DNA from: SZUA-38 sp965212525
GTDB lineage: Bacteria > Pseudomonadota > Gammaproteobacteria > Xanthomonadales > SZUA-38
Assembly (NCBI GenBank): GCA_965212525.1
Contig: CBDBVC010000013.1
Coordinates: forward strand, 1 to 64,000
Direction: 5' to 3'
Length of the DNA: 64,000 nt
Of the stretch, positions 50,592 to 58,337 are shown one piece after another. Each line of letters starts with the position of its first letter. Position 1 is the stretch's first letter. The position numbers were made by a program, and so were the translations under genes. The notes below the pieces were generated by a model. That model worked only from the letters and a program-made list of their open reading frames with translations. It ran no database searches and was not told the origin of the DNA.

Positions 50592-51349
50592 GACTATATG
50601 AAGAACAGGTGGAACAGTTTCATCAGGATGGTTTCCTGATCCTCAGGCAAGTCATTGACGCCGCACTGGTCTCGCGCCTGCTTGATACAACGCGTAACCA
50701 TGTCAATGCACGGATTGAACCATTCGAACTCGAGGCATCGCTGCCCTACCCGAATTCACCGGACTCGGAAGATTCGCCCGGGGGTGACACCATACGTCGT
50801 CTGCTTCAAGCCTTCGACCGTGATCCAGTTTACCGTGAATGGGCCACCTCACCCGATCTGGTCAGCGTGCTGCACCAGCTGTTCGGCAATGACGCGCTCA
50901 GGCTTACCCGTGCTCATCACAACTGCATCATGACCAAGCGACCCGAATACTCCTCGGATACCTTATGGCACCGCGATACCCGCTACTGGAATTTCAGTGA
51001 CAATCACCTCATCAATGCCTGGCTGCCACTGGTCTCCGAATGCAAGATCAACGGCGGCCTGAAAATCATACCGGGTTCCTGGCAGGTCGAACTGGATGAC
51101 CGGCAACTGGATGACGAGAAGTTTCTGCGTTCGGACCTGAATCACAATCGCGTGCTGATAGATGCCGCCGTCCAGGTCGATCTCGACCCGGGCGACCTGC
51201 TTCTGTTCCACGCCCGCTCGCTTCATGCCGCATCCCGCAACCATACCGATACCACCAAATACTCGGTGGTGTTCAGCTACCATGGTAACAGCACCACACC
51301 CGTAGCAGACAGCAACAGTGAACGGATCGAGGAAATCGCTCTGGACTGA
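50588..51349 (+). CDS. Phytanoyl-CoA dioxygenase (PhyH) family oxygenase
   Basis: Non-heme Fe(II)/2-oxoglutarate-type oxygenase, 253 aa. Starts with the family FHQDGFLILRQVID. The iron ligands are His and Asp in WHRDTRYW (about 128, 130) and the distal His in LLLFHARSLHAASRNHT (about 213), with the 2OG-binding Arg 217. WLPLVSECKINGGLKIIPGSW follows the first pair as usual. The ATG overlaps the reductase stop by 4 bases, so the two are made together. Substrate unknown. Confidence 0.9.
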   Translation: MRLYEEQVEQFHQDGFLILRQVIDAALVSRLLDTTRNHVNARIEPFELEASLPYPNSPDSEDSPGGDTIRRLLQAFDRDPVYREWATSPDLVSVLHQLFGNDALRLTRAHHNCIMTKRPEYSSDTLWHRDTRYWNFSDNHLINAWLPLVSECKINGGLKIIPGSWQVELDDRQLDDEKFLRSDLNHNRVLIDAAVQVDLDPGDLLLFHARSLHAASRNHTDTTKYSVVFSYHGNSTTPVADSNSERIEEIALD

Positions 51350-51391
51350 AGTGTACAGACCGGGTGCATACAGTGCCCGATGATGACGCTG

Positions 51392-51419
51392 TTGACAGAA
51401 ATCGAGATCGCACTGTGAT
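51392..51419 (+). promoter_or_regulatory. Candidate promoter for the DM13 gene
   Basis: TTGACA (51392-51397), 16-base spacer, TGTGAT (51414-51419), about 70 bases before the ATG at 51488. The -35 is perfect, the -10 weak. Confidence 0.35.
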
Positions 51420-51487
51420 CAAATCGATCATGTGCGGTCTATTGAGTCGAACTTAAACACAACCGTTTGCATGAGGAAGCTGAGATA

Positions 51488-51958
51488 ATGAAGAAATTTC
51501 TACTGTTACTGATCAGTCATGGTGCAGTCGCCTTTGCCGGCTTTGCTGCAGGAATCTATTTTCTGCCGATTCTGACAGCCCCTGATTCGCCCTCTCAGGC
51601 AGCATTATCCGATGTATCGGATCAGGCGCGTTACACGGCCGAATTCACTCGCGATCTGGCAGGCAGTGATTTTCTGCACTGGGGCGAGGGTACGGTCTCG
51701 ATCAGCGACACGGCCGTCGCACTGGATGGCAAACTGGCACCCGGACCGGATTACAAGCTCTATCTGTCGCCAACCTTCGTCGAGGACGAAGCCGGCTTTG
51801 AAGCCGCACGAGCCTCCATGGTACAGGTGGGCAATGTCAGCACCTTCGAGAATTTCATGGTGTCGCTGCCTGGCAATGTTGAGCCTTCGGCCTACACCAC
51901 GGTGATCGTCTGGTGTGAGGCTTTTGGTGAGTTCATCACCTCAGCGGCCTATCGCTGA
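51488..51958 (+). CDS. Membrane-anchored DM13-domain protein
   Basis: Envelope protein, 156 aa, with an N-terminal membrane segment (about residues 3-28, ALPILTAP-type end) that is either an uncleaved anchor or a signal. The rest is one DM13 domain, with LHWGEGTVSISDTAVALDGKL, LAPGPDYKLYLSPTFV, VSTFENFMVSLPGNVEPSAY and the closing VIVWCEAFGEFITSAAYR. A single conserved Cys is present in WCE. DM13 is proposed to be a heme-free electron-transfer or adhesion domain; role here unknown. The ATG follows a GAGG-type ribosome site. Confidence 0.88.
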   Translation: MKKFLLLLISHGAVAFAGFAAGIYFLPILTAPDSPSQAALSDVSDQARYTAEFTRDLAGSDFLHWGEGTVSISDTAVALDGKLAPGPDYKLYLSPTFVEDEAGFEAARASMVQVGNVSTFENFMVSLPGNVEPSAYTTVIVWCEAFGEFITSAAYR

Positions 51959-51972
51959 TGCTGACAACGATT

Positions 51973-53970
51973 TCATTGCACAAACGGCTTGATGCCCAAG
52001 GCAGTGTAGAGCGCGGAAGCGTCATAACGTTTTCCACCCTTGATGGACCATACCACCCGACGGATTGCTGAAATGTCCTCCAGCGGGTTGCCATCAACCA
52101 GGATCAGCTCGGCCTGCTTGCCGACTTCTATCGACCCGGTTTCATCAGCTGCACCGGCCACTTCAGCCGACTCGATGGTGGCAATTCTGATCACGTCCTC
52201 GTTGCTGATCCCGGCCTTGACGTAGAGCTCCAGTTCACGGTGCAGGGTAAATCCGGCAATGGCATCTGTCCCGGCCACCAGCTGAACGCCGCTGTGATGC
52301 AGCATGCCGATCATGTCGAGCAGCGCCTGCGCTGAAGCCACATACTGCGTCGCGTTACTGTCATCGATTTCCAGATCCGCGCCGAGAAATCCACGTCTCA
52401 CATTGGCCGGCATGTGGTCGGCGACAGCGGCATAGCCCGGATCGATTTCTCCCGCCCGGTTGAGGAACATGCTGTGGAAGATGGTAACCGTCGGATCTAC
52501 CACGGTACCCTGCTTTCTGAGCAGGGCAATGAAATCCCTCACGGCATCGGATTCAAGATCGAGTGTAGCGGCCTTTTCACCCACCAGCGTGAAGCGTACC
52601 GGCGTGCGTGTATCATCCTCGGGGCCGGCCAGAAAATTCAGAAACAGCATGTTGATGTGCTGGATTTCATCATAGCCATCCCGCACGGCCTGCTCGGCCG
52701 TCATGTAGGACGGAATATGACCACTGAGTTTCATGCCGTGGCTATGGATTCGCTCGGCAATCGGCTTGACCCAGTCAGGCGTGATCGACGAGTAGATCTT
52801 GATCTGTGGATAGCCCTGCCCGGCATACCAGTCGACATAACCGAGCGCATCCTCCAGCGTTTCGGCAATATTACCGGTCGGTGCCGAATACTCGCTCTTC
52901 TGGTCGATGAAACCGGCCTTGTAAATGCGTGGCCCGATGACATCGCCCGAGTCAAAGGCCGCGACCACCTTCATCAGGTCATCATGATTGTTGGCCAGAT
53001 CTCGCACACTGGTGACGCCTGCGGCCATGTGCAACAATCCCGACCCCATGCCCATATGAGTATGCATGTCCCACAAGCCGGGCATCAGCGTCCTGCCACC
53101 CGCATCTATCACCCGGTCTGCTTCCTGTTTCCTTGCCTTGCGGCCGATGGCGACAATCCTGCCATCTTCGATCAGAACGGCCGATTTCTTCAGCTTGCCC
53201 TTGTCCACGTTCAGCAGGTTCACGTTGTCGATCAGTGTGGTGCCTGTCAGCGACTCAGTCAGATCTGCAGCCAGTTGCTTGTGAAATTCCTCTGATGCAG
53301 CGTCCTGAATCTCCTGCAGCTGGTCGATTACACCAGCCCAGCCCACGGGGGTCATACCCATCCAGCCGTAGGCCACGGCAAACAGTTCGTTGTCGCTGTC
53401 CATCCACAGGTAGTTTGGCGTAAAACCCATACCGGTTACGGCCATCAGCCGGACTTCGTGCTCTGTCTCACCATTGCTGACGGTAGTTCGTTGCACCTCG
53501 CGAACCGTCGCGGTACCCGAAGGCAGCAGATCGATCATCTGTTCGGGCTGTGCCAGCGCCGAACGCACCAGGATGGCCAGTGTCTCGGGTGTCATGTTGG
53601 CGGCCACATAGGCGGCCGGTGAGCTCACCCTGACTGATCCCGATTCCTCAGCCGATTGCCAGCTCGCGTTCTGCCCGTCCAGGGTATAGACCTCGCCCAC
53701 GTTCGCACCCATGTAACTGTTGCCACTGACACGGTATTCGCGCATCAGCCCGTCACTGTTCAGCTGTATCGTTTCGGTAGTCTTCGGGCCACGCCCCCTG
53801 TCGTTGAAACCGAACTGGATCGATATGCTGCCATCATCCTGGCGCGTCACAATCTGTTCACCGGATTTCTTGCCCAGCGTGAGCCAGTCATAACTGATGA
53901 CGGTTTCGGCATTTGCCATGCTGCAGATCATCAATACGGCAAGCAGAATGATTGTTATTGATGGTTTCAT
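51973..53970 (-). CDS. Exported amidohydrolase (imidazolonepropionase/Xaa-Pro dipeptidase-like)
   Basis: Periplasmic metallohydrolase, 665 aa from the ATG at 53970, which begins a signal peptide (residues 1-21, ending SMANA). Residues about 22-245 form a beta-rich domain of unknown role. The amidohydrolase part begins near 265 with LNVDKGKLKKSAVLIEDGRI, then the metal-binding HxH in PGLWDMHTHMG, His in MKLSGHIPSY and EIQHINMLF, and the catalytic Asp in QLVAGTDAIAGF; it ends with GKQAELILVDGNPLEDI. Such secreted enzymes cleave peptides, N-acyl amino acids or organophosphates; the substrate here is not predictable. It diverges from the metallo-beta-lactamase-fold gene. Confidence 0.9.
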   Translation of the reverse strand: MKPSITIILLAVLMICSMANAETVISYDWLTLGKKSGEQIVTRQDDGSISIQFGFNDRGRGPKTTETIQLNSDGLMREYRVSGNSYMGANVGEVYTLDGQNASWQSAEESGSVRVSSPAAYVAANMTPETLAILVRSALAQPEQMIDLLPSGTATVREVQRTTVSNGETEHEVRLMAVTGMGFTPNYLWMDSDNELFAVAYGWMGMTPVGWAGVIDQLQEIQDAASEEFHKQLAADLTESLTGTTLIDNVNLLNVDKGKLKKSAVLIEDGRIVAIGRKARKQEADRVIDAGGRTLMPGLWDMHTHMGMGSGLLHMAAGVTSVRDLANNHDDLMKVVAAFDSGDVIGPRIYKAGFIDQKSEYSAPTGNIAETLEDALGYVDWYAGQGYPQIKIYSSITPDWVKPIAERIHSHGMKLSGHIPSYMTAEQAVRDGYDEIQHINMLFLNFLAGPEDDTRTPVRFTLVGEKAATLDLESDAVRDFIALLRKQGTVVDPTVTIFHSMFLNRAGEIDPGYAAVADHMPANVRRGFLGADLEIDDSNATQYVASAQALLDMIGMLHHSGVQLVAGTDAIAGFTLHRELELYVKAGISNEDVIRIATIESAEVAGAADETGSIEVGKQAELILVDGNPLEDISAIRRVVWSIKGGKRYDASALYTALGIKPFVQ

Positions 53971-54257
53971 GATCGATTTCCTGTACGGGCAATGACCCCT
54001 GTCGGGCACTGTGAACTGAACACTGTGCACACTATACCCTTAACCGTGCGATCTGCATCGATCAATTGTCTCCTGCCTGTCCTGTCATCGTGTGCCGATC
54101 ACATCGTTTCCCGTCAACCATCCCGTCATCGGCTCAACCTGCCGCAGAGCAGACGACATCGTTCATGAATCGCTGTCTAATCGACAACCCCGGCCAGACC
54201 GGCACTGGCAGGTGACAGCCTGGCCCGGGCAATCCCGTCAACGGAGTGGAGTAGACC

Positions 54258-55703
54258 ATGATACGAATTTCCCGATTTGCGCTGCTTTTGCTGCTGATTT
54301 CCGGCACCGCGATATCATCAAACCTGACTCAGCAGAGTGTCGAAAAGGCAACGGAAGTGATTACTGCCGCGGTTGAGGCGTACGGTGGCCAGGACCGACT
54401 GCACGGGCTCAACACACTCATCATCGAACACGAAACAATCAATGTGGCCGTGAACCAGAGTCGCAAACCCGAGCCACCCTGGGATCGCAATACCAGCAGC
54501 GGCATCAGTGCCGTTGATTTCGAGCATGAAGTGTTCTATACCCGCAACAGCGGCTCTGGTGGTGGCTTCGAAAATGACAATGCCACACTCATCAATGGCG
54601 ATGACAGCTTCCAGTTCAACTTCCGGGCCAACACAGCTGCACCAGTAGCCCAGCCCGATTTTGACAATGCGTCCGGCCCGTTCATGCGAGTAACGCCGGC
54701 ACTGCTGGTCAAACTTGCCAGTGAACGCGTGCACACGGCACATTATCTGGGAAGCACCACGATTGATGGCAATGCCCACGATGTGATTACCTTCGCCATG
54801 GAAGTGGGTCCCGCAATCAGCCTGTATTTTGATCAGGCCAGCCACCTGCTCAACAAATCGGAGCGTATGTTCGTTCCCTTCGGTCTGGTTGAATACCGAT
54901 TCACCGATTACGAATCTATCGACGGCATCCCGTTCAACAAGACATTCAATCTGTTCGTGAACGGTGACAACAACATGATTCGCACCAACCACATCACACG
55001 GGTGAACAGTCCACTCGAGTCATTCACCAGCGTGCCAGAAGATCTCAGCCACATACCTGCCATCGAACCCGATCCGCTGACTCGACAACAGATCGCTGAC
55101 GGCGTCTACCTGATCGGAGGCAGTGGTACCTATGCCCTGTTCATCGACATGCAGGACTACGTCATTGCAGTAGGGGGCACGGCGGGCATCCCCGATCGTA
55201 TCGCCTCGTTGCGTGAGGTTGTCGGCGACAAGCCGGTACGCTACGGCATACTGACTCACCATCACAGTGATCATGTGCTGGGTGTTGCCGCTTATGCGGC
55301 CGAAGGTGCCACGGTTGTGGCGGCACAGGCACATGCTGGCGTGGTTCGCGAAGCCGCAGGAGATGAGCCGCTTAAACTGGAGACAGTCAGCGAACGACGG
55401 GTGATTCGCAGTGGTGATCGCGAGGTACATATCATCGATGTCGGGCCTACCGCACACACCGAGCACCTGCTGGTCACCTACCTGCCAGACGAGGGGATCA
55501 TCTTCGAGGCTGATCATTTTTCCATGCCACGTTCAGGTCCCGTACCGCCGGCTGTCACCACCACTCGCAATTTTGCGAATGGCCTCAAGGCCAATGGAAT
55601 CGAACCCAGGATCATTGCCTCGGCACACAGCCCGAGGACCGGTTCCATGGCCGATCTTGAAGAAGCCATTCGCAAGGCCCGACAACTGACGTCCATGCGA
55701 TAA
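54258..55703 (+). CDS. Exported MBL-fold metallohydrolase with N-terminal lipoprotein-like domain
   Basis: Periplasmic protein, 481 aa, signal peptide about residues 1-21 (ISRFALLLLLISGTAISS). Residues about 30-270 form a beta-rich module reminiscent of LolA/LppX-type lipid carriers (LHGLNTLIIEHETINVAV, GLVEYRFTDYESIDGIPF). The C-terminal metallo-beta-lactamase domain (about 275-480) has the metal motif ILTHHHSDHVLGV, a later His in GPTAHTEHLL, Asp in IIFEADHFSM and the final His in IIASAHSPRTG. GGAGTGGAG precedes the ATG at a suitable distance. A large paired 3' region with terminator follows. Confidence 0.88.
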   Translation: MIRISRFALLLLLISGTAISSNLTQQSVEKATEVITAAVEAYGGQDRLHGLNTLIIEHETINVAVNQSRKPEPPWDRNTSSGISAVDFEHEVFYTRNSGSGGGFENDNATLINGDDSFQFNFRANTAAPVAQPDFDNASGPFMRVTPALLVKLASERVHTAHYLGSTTIDGNAHDVITFAMEVGPAISLYFDQASHLLNKSERMFVPFGLVEYRFTDYESIDGIPFNKTFNLFVNGDNNMIRTNHITRVNSPLESFTSVPEDLSHIPAIEPDPLTRQQIADGVYLIGGSGTYALFIDMQDYVIAVGGTAGIPDRIASLREVVGDKPVRYGILTHHHSDHVLGVAAYAAEGATVVAAQAHAGVVREAAGDEPLKLETVSERRVIRSGDREVHIIDVGPTAHTEHLLVTYLPDEGIIFEADHFSMPRSGPVPPAVTTTRNFANGLKANGIEPRIIASAHSPRTGSMADLEEAIRKARQLTSMR

Positions 55704-55722
55704 GGTTCCCCCGTGTCCGGGC

Positions 55723-55762
55723 TCCAGCGTGCCCTTTCCCTGATTGATTGGGGCCCGGACAC
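55723..55762 (+). other. Long-range hairpin in the 3' region of the MBL gene
   Basis: GTGTCCGGG (55723-55731) pairs with CCCGGACAC (55754-55762), 22-base loop, 20 bases after the stop codon. No T-run follows; the true terminator is 87 bases further on. Confidence 0.4.
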
Positions 55763-55848
55763 ACCTTTCTGTTCTGCGCCAGAGTTCCAGACCTGGTCAG
55801 TCAATCTGCCCTCATCACAGCAGAACTGGCGTAGGAACCCACTTTGCA

Positions 55849-55900
55849 GAAACCACCCGGATGCCTCGTTGTTCTCCATTATCCGGGTGGTTTCCTTTTT
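55849..55900 (+). terminator. Rho-independent terminator
   Basis: GAAACCACCCGGAT (55849-55862) pairs perfectly with ATCCGGGTGGTTTC (55881-55894) around an 18-base loop, followed by C and five T. It ends the transcript of the MBL gene, or of a small RNA made from 55704-55900. Confidence 0.85.
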
Positions 55901-55939
55901 CTGACTCCAAATCAATCACTCATCTATCAATGGTCACCG

Positions 55940-55979
55940 TTGACAGCGGATTAAGTTTGACTAATAATTGACATATCAA
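55940..55979 (+). promoter_or_regulatory. Promoter and MarR-type operator of the marR-like gene
   Basis: TTGACA (55940-55945), 17-base spacer, AATAAT (55963-55968) is a near-consensus promoter with a start near 55975. The palindrome TTGACATATCAA (55968-55979; TTGA/TCAA arms) lies across the end of the -10 and the start point, and a second TATCAAG copy follows. This is the usual site for autorepression by MarR proteins. Confidence 0.6.
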
Positions 55980-55999
55980 ATAAATATCAAGTACAAATC

Positions 56000-56440
56000 A
56001 TGAACCCTGTCAAGAATACCCGTTGCATGAATCTGGTGATGGCACTGTCATCACTCCACAGCCATCTGGTCAGACGAGTTGACGGTCGACTCAGTATCCA
56101 TGGTATCAGTTTCGCTGAATACCGTTTACTGACCAGTCTTTACCAGGCACCAAACCGATCCATGCGCCGGGTAGATCTGGCTGCCAGTATCGGCCTGACG
56201 GCTTCGGGTGTGACGCGCATGCTGGCACCGATGATGAAGATTGGTCTGGTTGAAAAAATGAGCAATCCAAGAGATGCCCGGGTGAGCCTGGTCAGACTCT
56301 CCGATGCTGGTGAGAAACTCTACAGGGATGCCGCGACCAGCTTCGGTGAATGTGCCGAATCACTGCTGCATTCCCTGACCAGCAACCAGCTGGATCAGTT
56401 CCTGAAACTGGCCGAATCGCTGGGCCCGGACAGCCCATAG
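56000..56440 (+). CDS. MarR family transcriptional regulator
   Basis: Winged-helix dimeric repressor, 146 aa. Helix-turn-helix and wing are seen at NRSMRRVDLAASIGLTASGVTRMLAPMMKIGLVEKM (about 55-88), then SNPRDARVSLVRLSDAGEKL, which is the MarR wing signature. The ATG lies 20 bases after the operator-like palindrome. Neighbours give no clear regulon; the divergent or downstream targets may include the membrane protein at 56548. Confidence 0.92.
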   Translation: MNPVKNTRCMNLVMALSSLHSHLVRRVDGRLSIHGISFAEYRLLTSLYQAPNRSMRRVDLAASIGLTASGVTRMLAPMMKIGLVEKMSNPRDARVSLVRLSDAGEKLYRDAATSFGECAESLLHSLTSNQLDQFLKLAESLGPDSP

Positions 56441-56547
56441 TCCGCTTCACTGTTCTGTCAGCAGCGTCAGGAGATCTGTACAGGTGTAACTTTCTGCAAT
56501 TCTGAACGTATTCATTGCAAGGACTTCAGCAACGAAAGGAATTCGTC

Positions 56548-57300
56548 ATGAAACACACCGCACTGAAGAAACACACCCTTCGCTTCATCGGCCTGGCCGG
56601 ACTGCTGCTGTTCGGCACGCTGTTTGTCTTCACCTTTTCCATTCCAGACTGGGTGGAAACTGCCGCCCAGTCCTTTATCGAAGCCGAGGTGGAAAAACAG
56701 ATCGACGAACGGATCGATGCCCTTGGCCCTGGCGAAGGCGACGGCGCACTGACGCGTCTTGCCAGTGCCCTCGTTGCCCGCAACGAGGACCGCATCGAGG
56801 CCTACAAGGCAACACTGAAAGCACGGGCTCATGAACAACTGGCCGATGCCCTGACCAGGATTCGCGACCGGGAATGCGACTGTCGTGAGCAGGTTGCCGA
56901 GATTCTCAGCACAGGGTTCAAGTTCAACATCGCCCTGTTGCAGCAGGCCAATGACAAGCTCGTCACCTTCATTCAGACCAGCTACATGGAAGTTGCCAGT
57001 AATCTGAAACGGGATATTCGCATCTTCACGGCCAGTAATGCAGTGGTGTACCTGATGCTGTTACTGGCTTCGCTGTCAAGGCGCGATGCCGTGTCACAAC
57101 TGTTTCTGCCCGGATCACTGCTGGCCATATCCACAGTGATCTGTTCGTGGTTCTATATCTTCAACCAGAACTGGCTGTTTACCATCATTTACAATGACTA
57201 CACCGGCTATGCCTATATCGGCTTTCTCAGTCTGTGCTTCGGCTTTCTGTGTGACATCGTGTTCAATCGTGGACGCGTGACGCAGACAATACTGGGATAG
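56548..57300 (+). CDS. Hypothetical membrane protein with periplasmic coiled coil
   Basis: Not recognised, 250 aa from the ATG at 56548. An N-terminal membrane segment (about 11-30, FIGLAGLLLFGTLFVF), a helical, charged soluble part (about 35-165; EAEVEKQIDERIDAL) with a CxC pair in RDRECDCREQ, then three membrane segments (about 168-182, 192-210, 222-240). The charged region between TM1 and TM2 would lie in the periplasm if TM1 runs inside-out. An AAGGAATTC ribosome site precedes the ATG. Confidence 0.6.
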   Translation: MKHTALKKHTLRFIGLAGLLLFGTLFVFTFSIPDWVETAAQSFIEAEVEKQIDERIDALGPGEGDGALTRLASALVARNEDRIEAYKATLKARAHEQLADALTRIRDRECDCREQVAEILSTGFKFNIALLQQANDKLVTFIQTSYMEVASNLKRDIRIFTASNAVVYLMLLLASLSRRDAVSQLFLPGSLLAISTVICSWFYIFNQNWLFTIIYNDYTGYAYIGFLSLCFGFLCDIVFNRGRVTQTILG

Positions 57301-57371
57301 TGTCATCACCGAGCAACCAGCGGAATCAGATTCCTGTCTCAGGTCTTGCACAAGGCCGTCCATTGACTGGT

Positions 57372-58337
57372 TTACTGATTCGGATTGAGTTGCAACCATC
57401 GAGAATGGATCAGGCGAGCCACCATCAGGTCCAGATGTGCCCCGCCACCATTCTTGAAGACGGTGATGTCATCAGCATGCTGTCGACCCATCGATACTGA
57501 TTCGGAGGCCAGCAGATCGTACAGATCGTGTATCTGCGTCTCACTGCTGATAACACCCTCACGCAGTGGATGGATCAACTCTCCGATGTGACTGACTGTG
57601 GTGTCCACGCAGTCAACGAAAATGCGTCCGGTGCGCATCAGCTCGTCATCGGCCTCCCTCATGTCGGGTGCGTGGGCACCAACCAGATCCACATGGGTAC
57701 CCGGACTCACCAAGGCACCCTCCAGAACCGGACGTGTTGAGCCGGTGGCACAACAGACGATATCCGATACTGCAACAGCACCTGCCGCGTCTGAGCTTGC
57801 GGAAACCTCAGTTGAGTTGAGCCTCATCCTTTCAGCCAGGGCACTGGCACTGTCCGGCTTACGCGAACAGATGATGACCCTTTCGATGGTCTGAAAACAG
57901 GCGAGATAGGCCTCGACCAAAGAACTGGCAACCGTGCCGGAACCGATGACGGTGATGCATTTCGGGTCCGGATTGGCCAGCAGTTGAGCTCCCAGTACGG
58001 AATCGGCCGCGGTCTTCCACCAGGTCAGCCAGGCGCCGTCCATCAGGGCCAGTACACGGCCATCGGCATCATCGAACAGCACATAAACACCCTGTACCGT
58101 GGGCGCAGGTGGAGACGAGCTGCGGTTGTCCGGGTGGATGGTGACGGCTTTGACACCGCTACCCAGCCCCGCTATCGCGCAGGCCCGTGTCAGCAGGTTG
58201 TTGCCGCCATAATCGATCAGCAGATCCCGGGGCCTGACGCGCCCCAGTCGGTGGCCTTGGCGCAACGCCGCGATCACATCTGGCCAGTCGAAGGCCTTTT
58301 CCATATTGTCTGCGCTGAGGAATGGCGGCTGTGTCAT
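57372..58337 (-). CDS. Ornithine cyclodeaminase / mu-crystallin family protein, predicted pyrroline-2-carboxylate reductase
   Basis: NAD(P)-dependent enzyme, 321 aa from the ATG at 58337, which overlaps the racemase-family stop as ATGA. Substrate Arg/Lys residues are expected in IDYGGNNLLTR and GVKAVTIHPDN. The Rossmann loop is VIGSGTVASSLVEAYL and NADP/NAD specificity lies at IICSRKPDSASAL. HVDLVGAHAPDMREADDELM is the usual family end of the dinucleotide domain. Members coupled to proline-racemase-family dehydratases reduce delta1-pyrroline-2-carboxylate to L-proline; that role is inferred here from the neighbour. Confidence 0.88.
   Translation of the reverse strand: MTQPPFLSADNMEKAFDWPDVIAALRQGHRLGRVRPRDLLIDYGGNNLLTRACAIAGLGSGVKAVTIHPDNRSSSPPAPTVQGVYVLFDDADGRVLALMDGAWLTWWKTAADSVLGAQLLANPDPKCITVIGSGTVASSLVEAYLACFQTIERVIICSRKPDSASALAERMRLNSTEVSASSDAAGAVAVSDIVCCATGSTRPVLEGALVSPGTHVDLVGAHAPDMREADDELMRTGRIFVDCVDTTVSHIGELIHPLREGVISSETQIHDLYDLLASESVSMGRQHADDITVFKNGGGAHLDLMVARLIHSRWLQLNPNQ

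Noticed and set aside
52414..53295. 293-codon plus-strand frame opposite the amidohydrolase
   Set aside because: Antisense shadow; the minus strand carries the HxH and Asp motifs.
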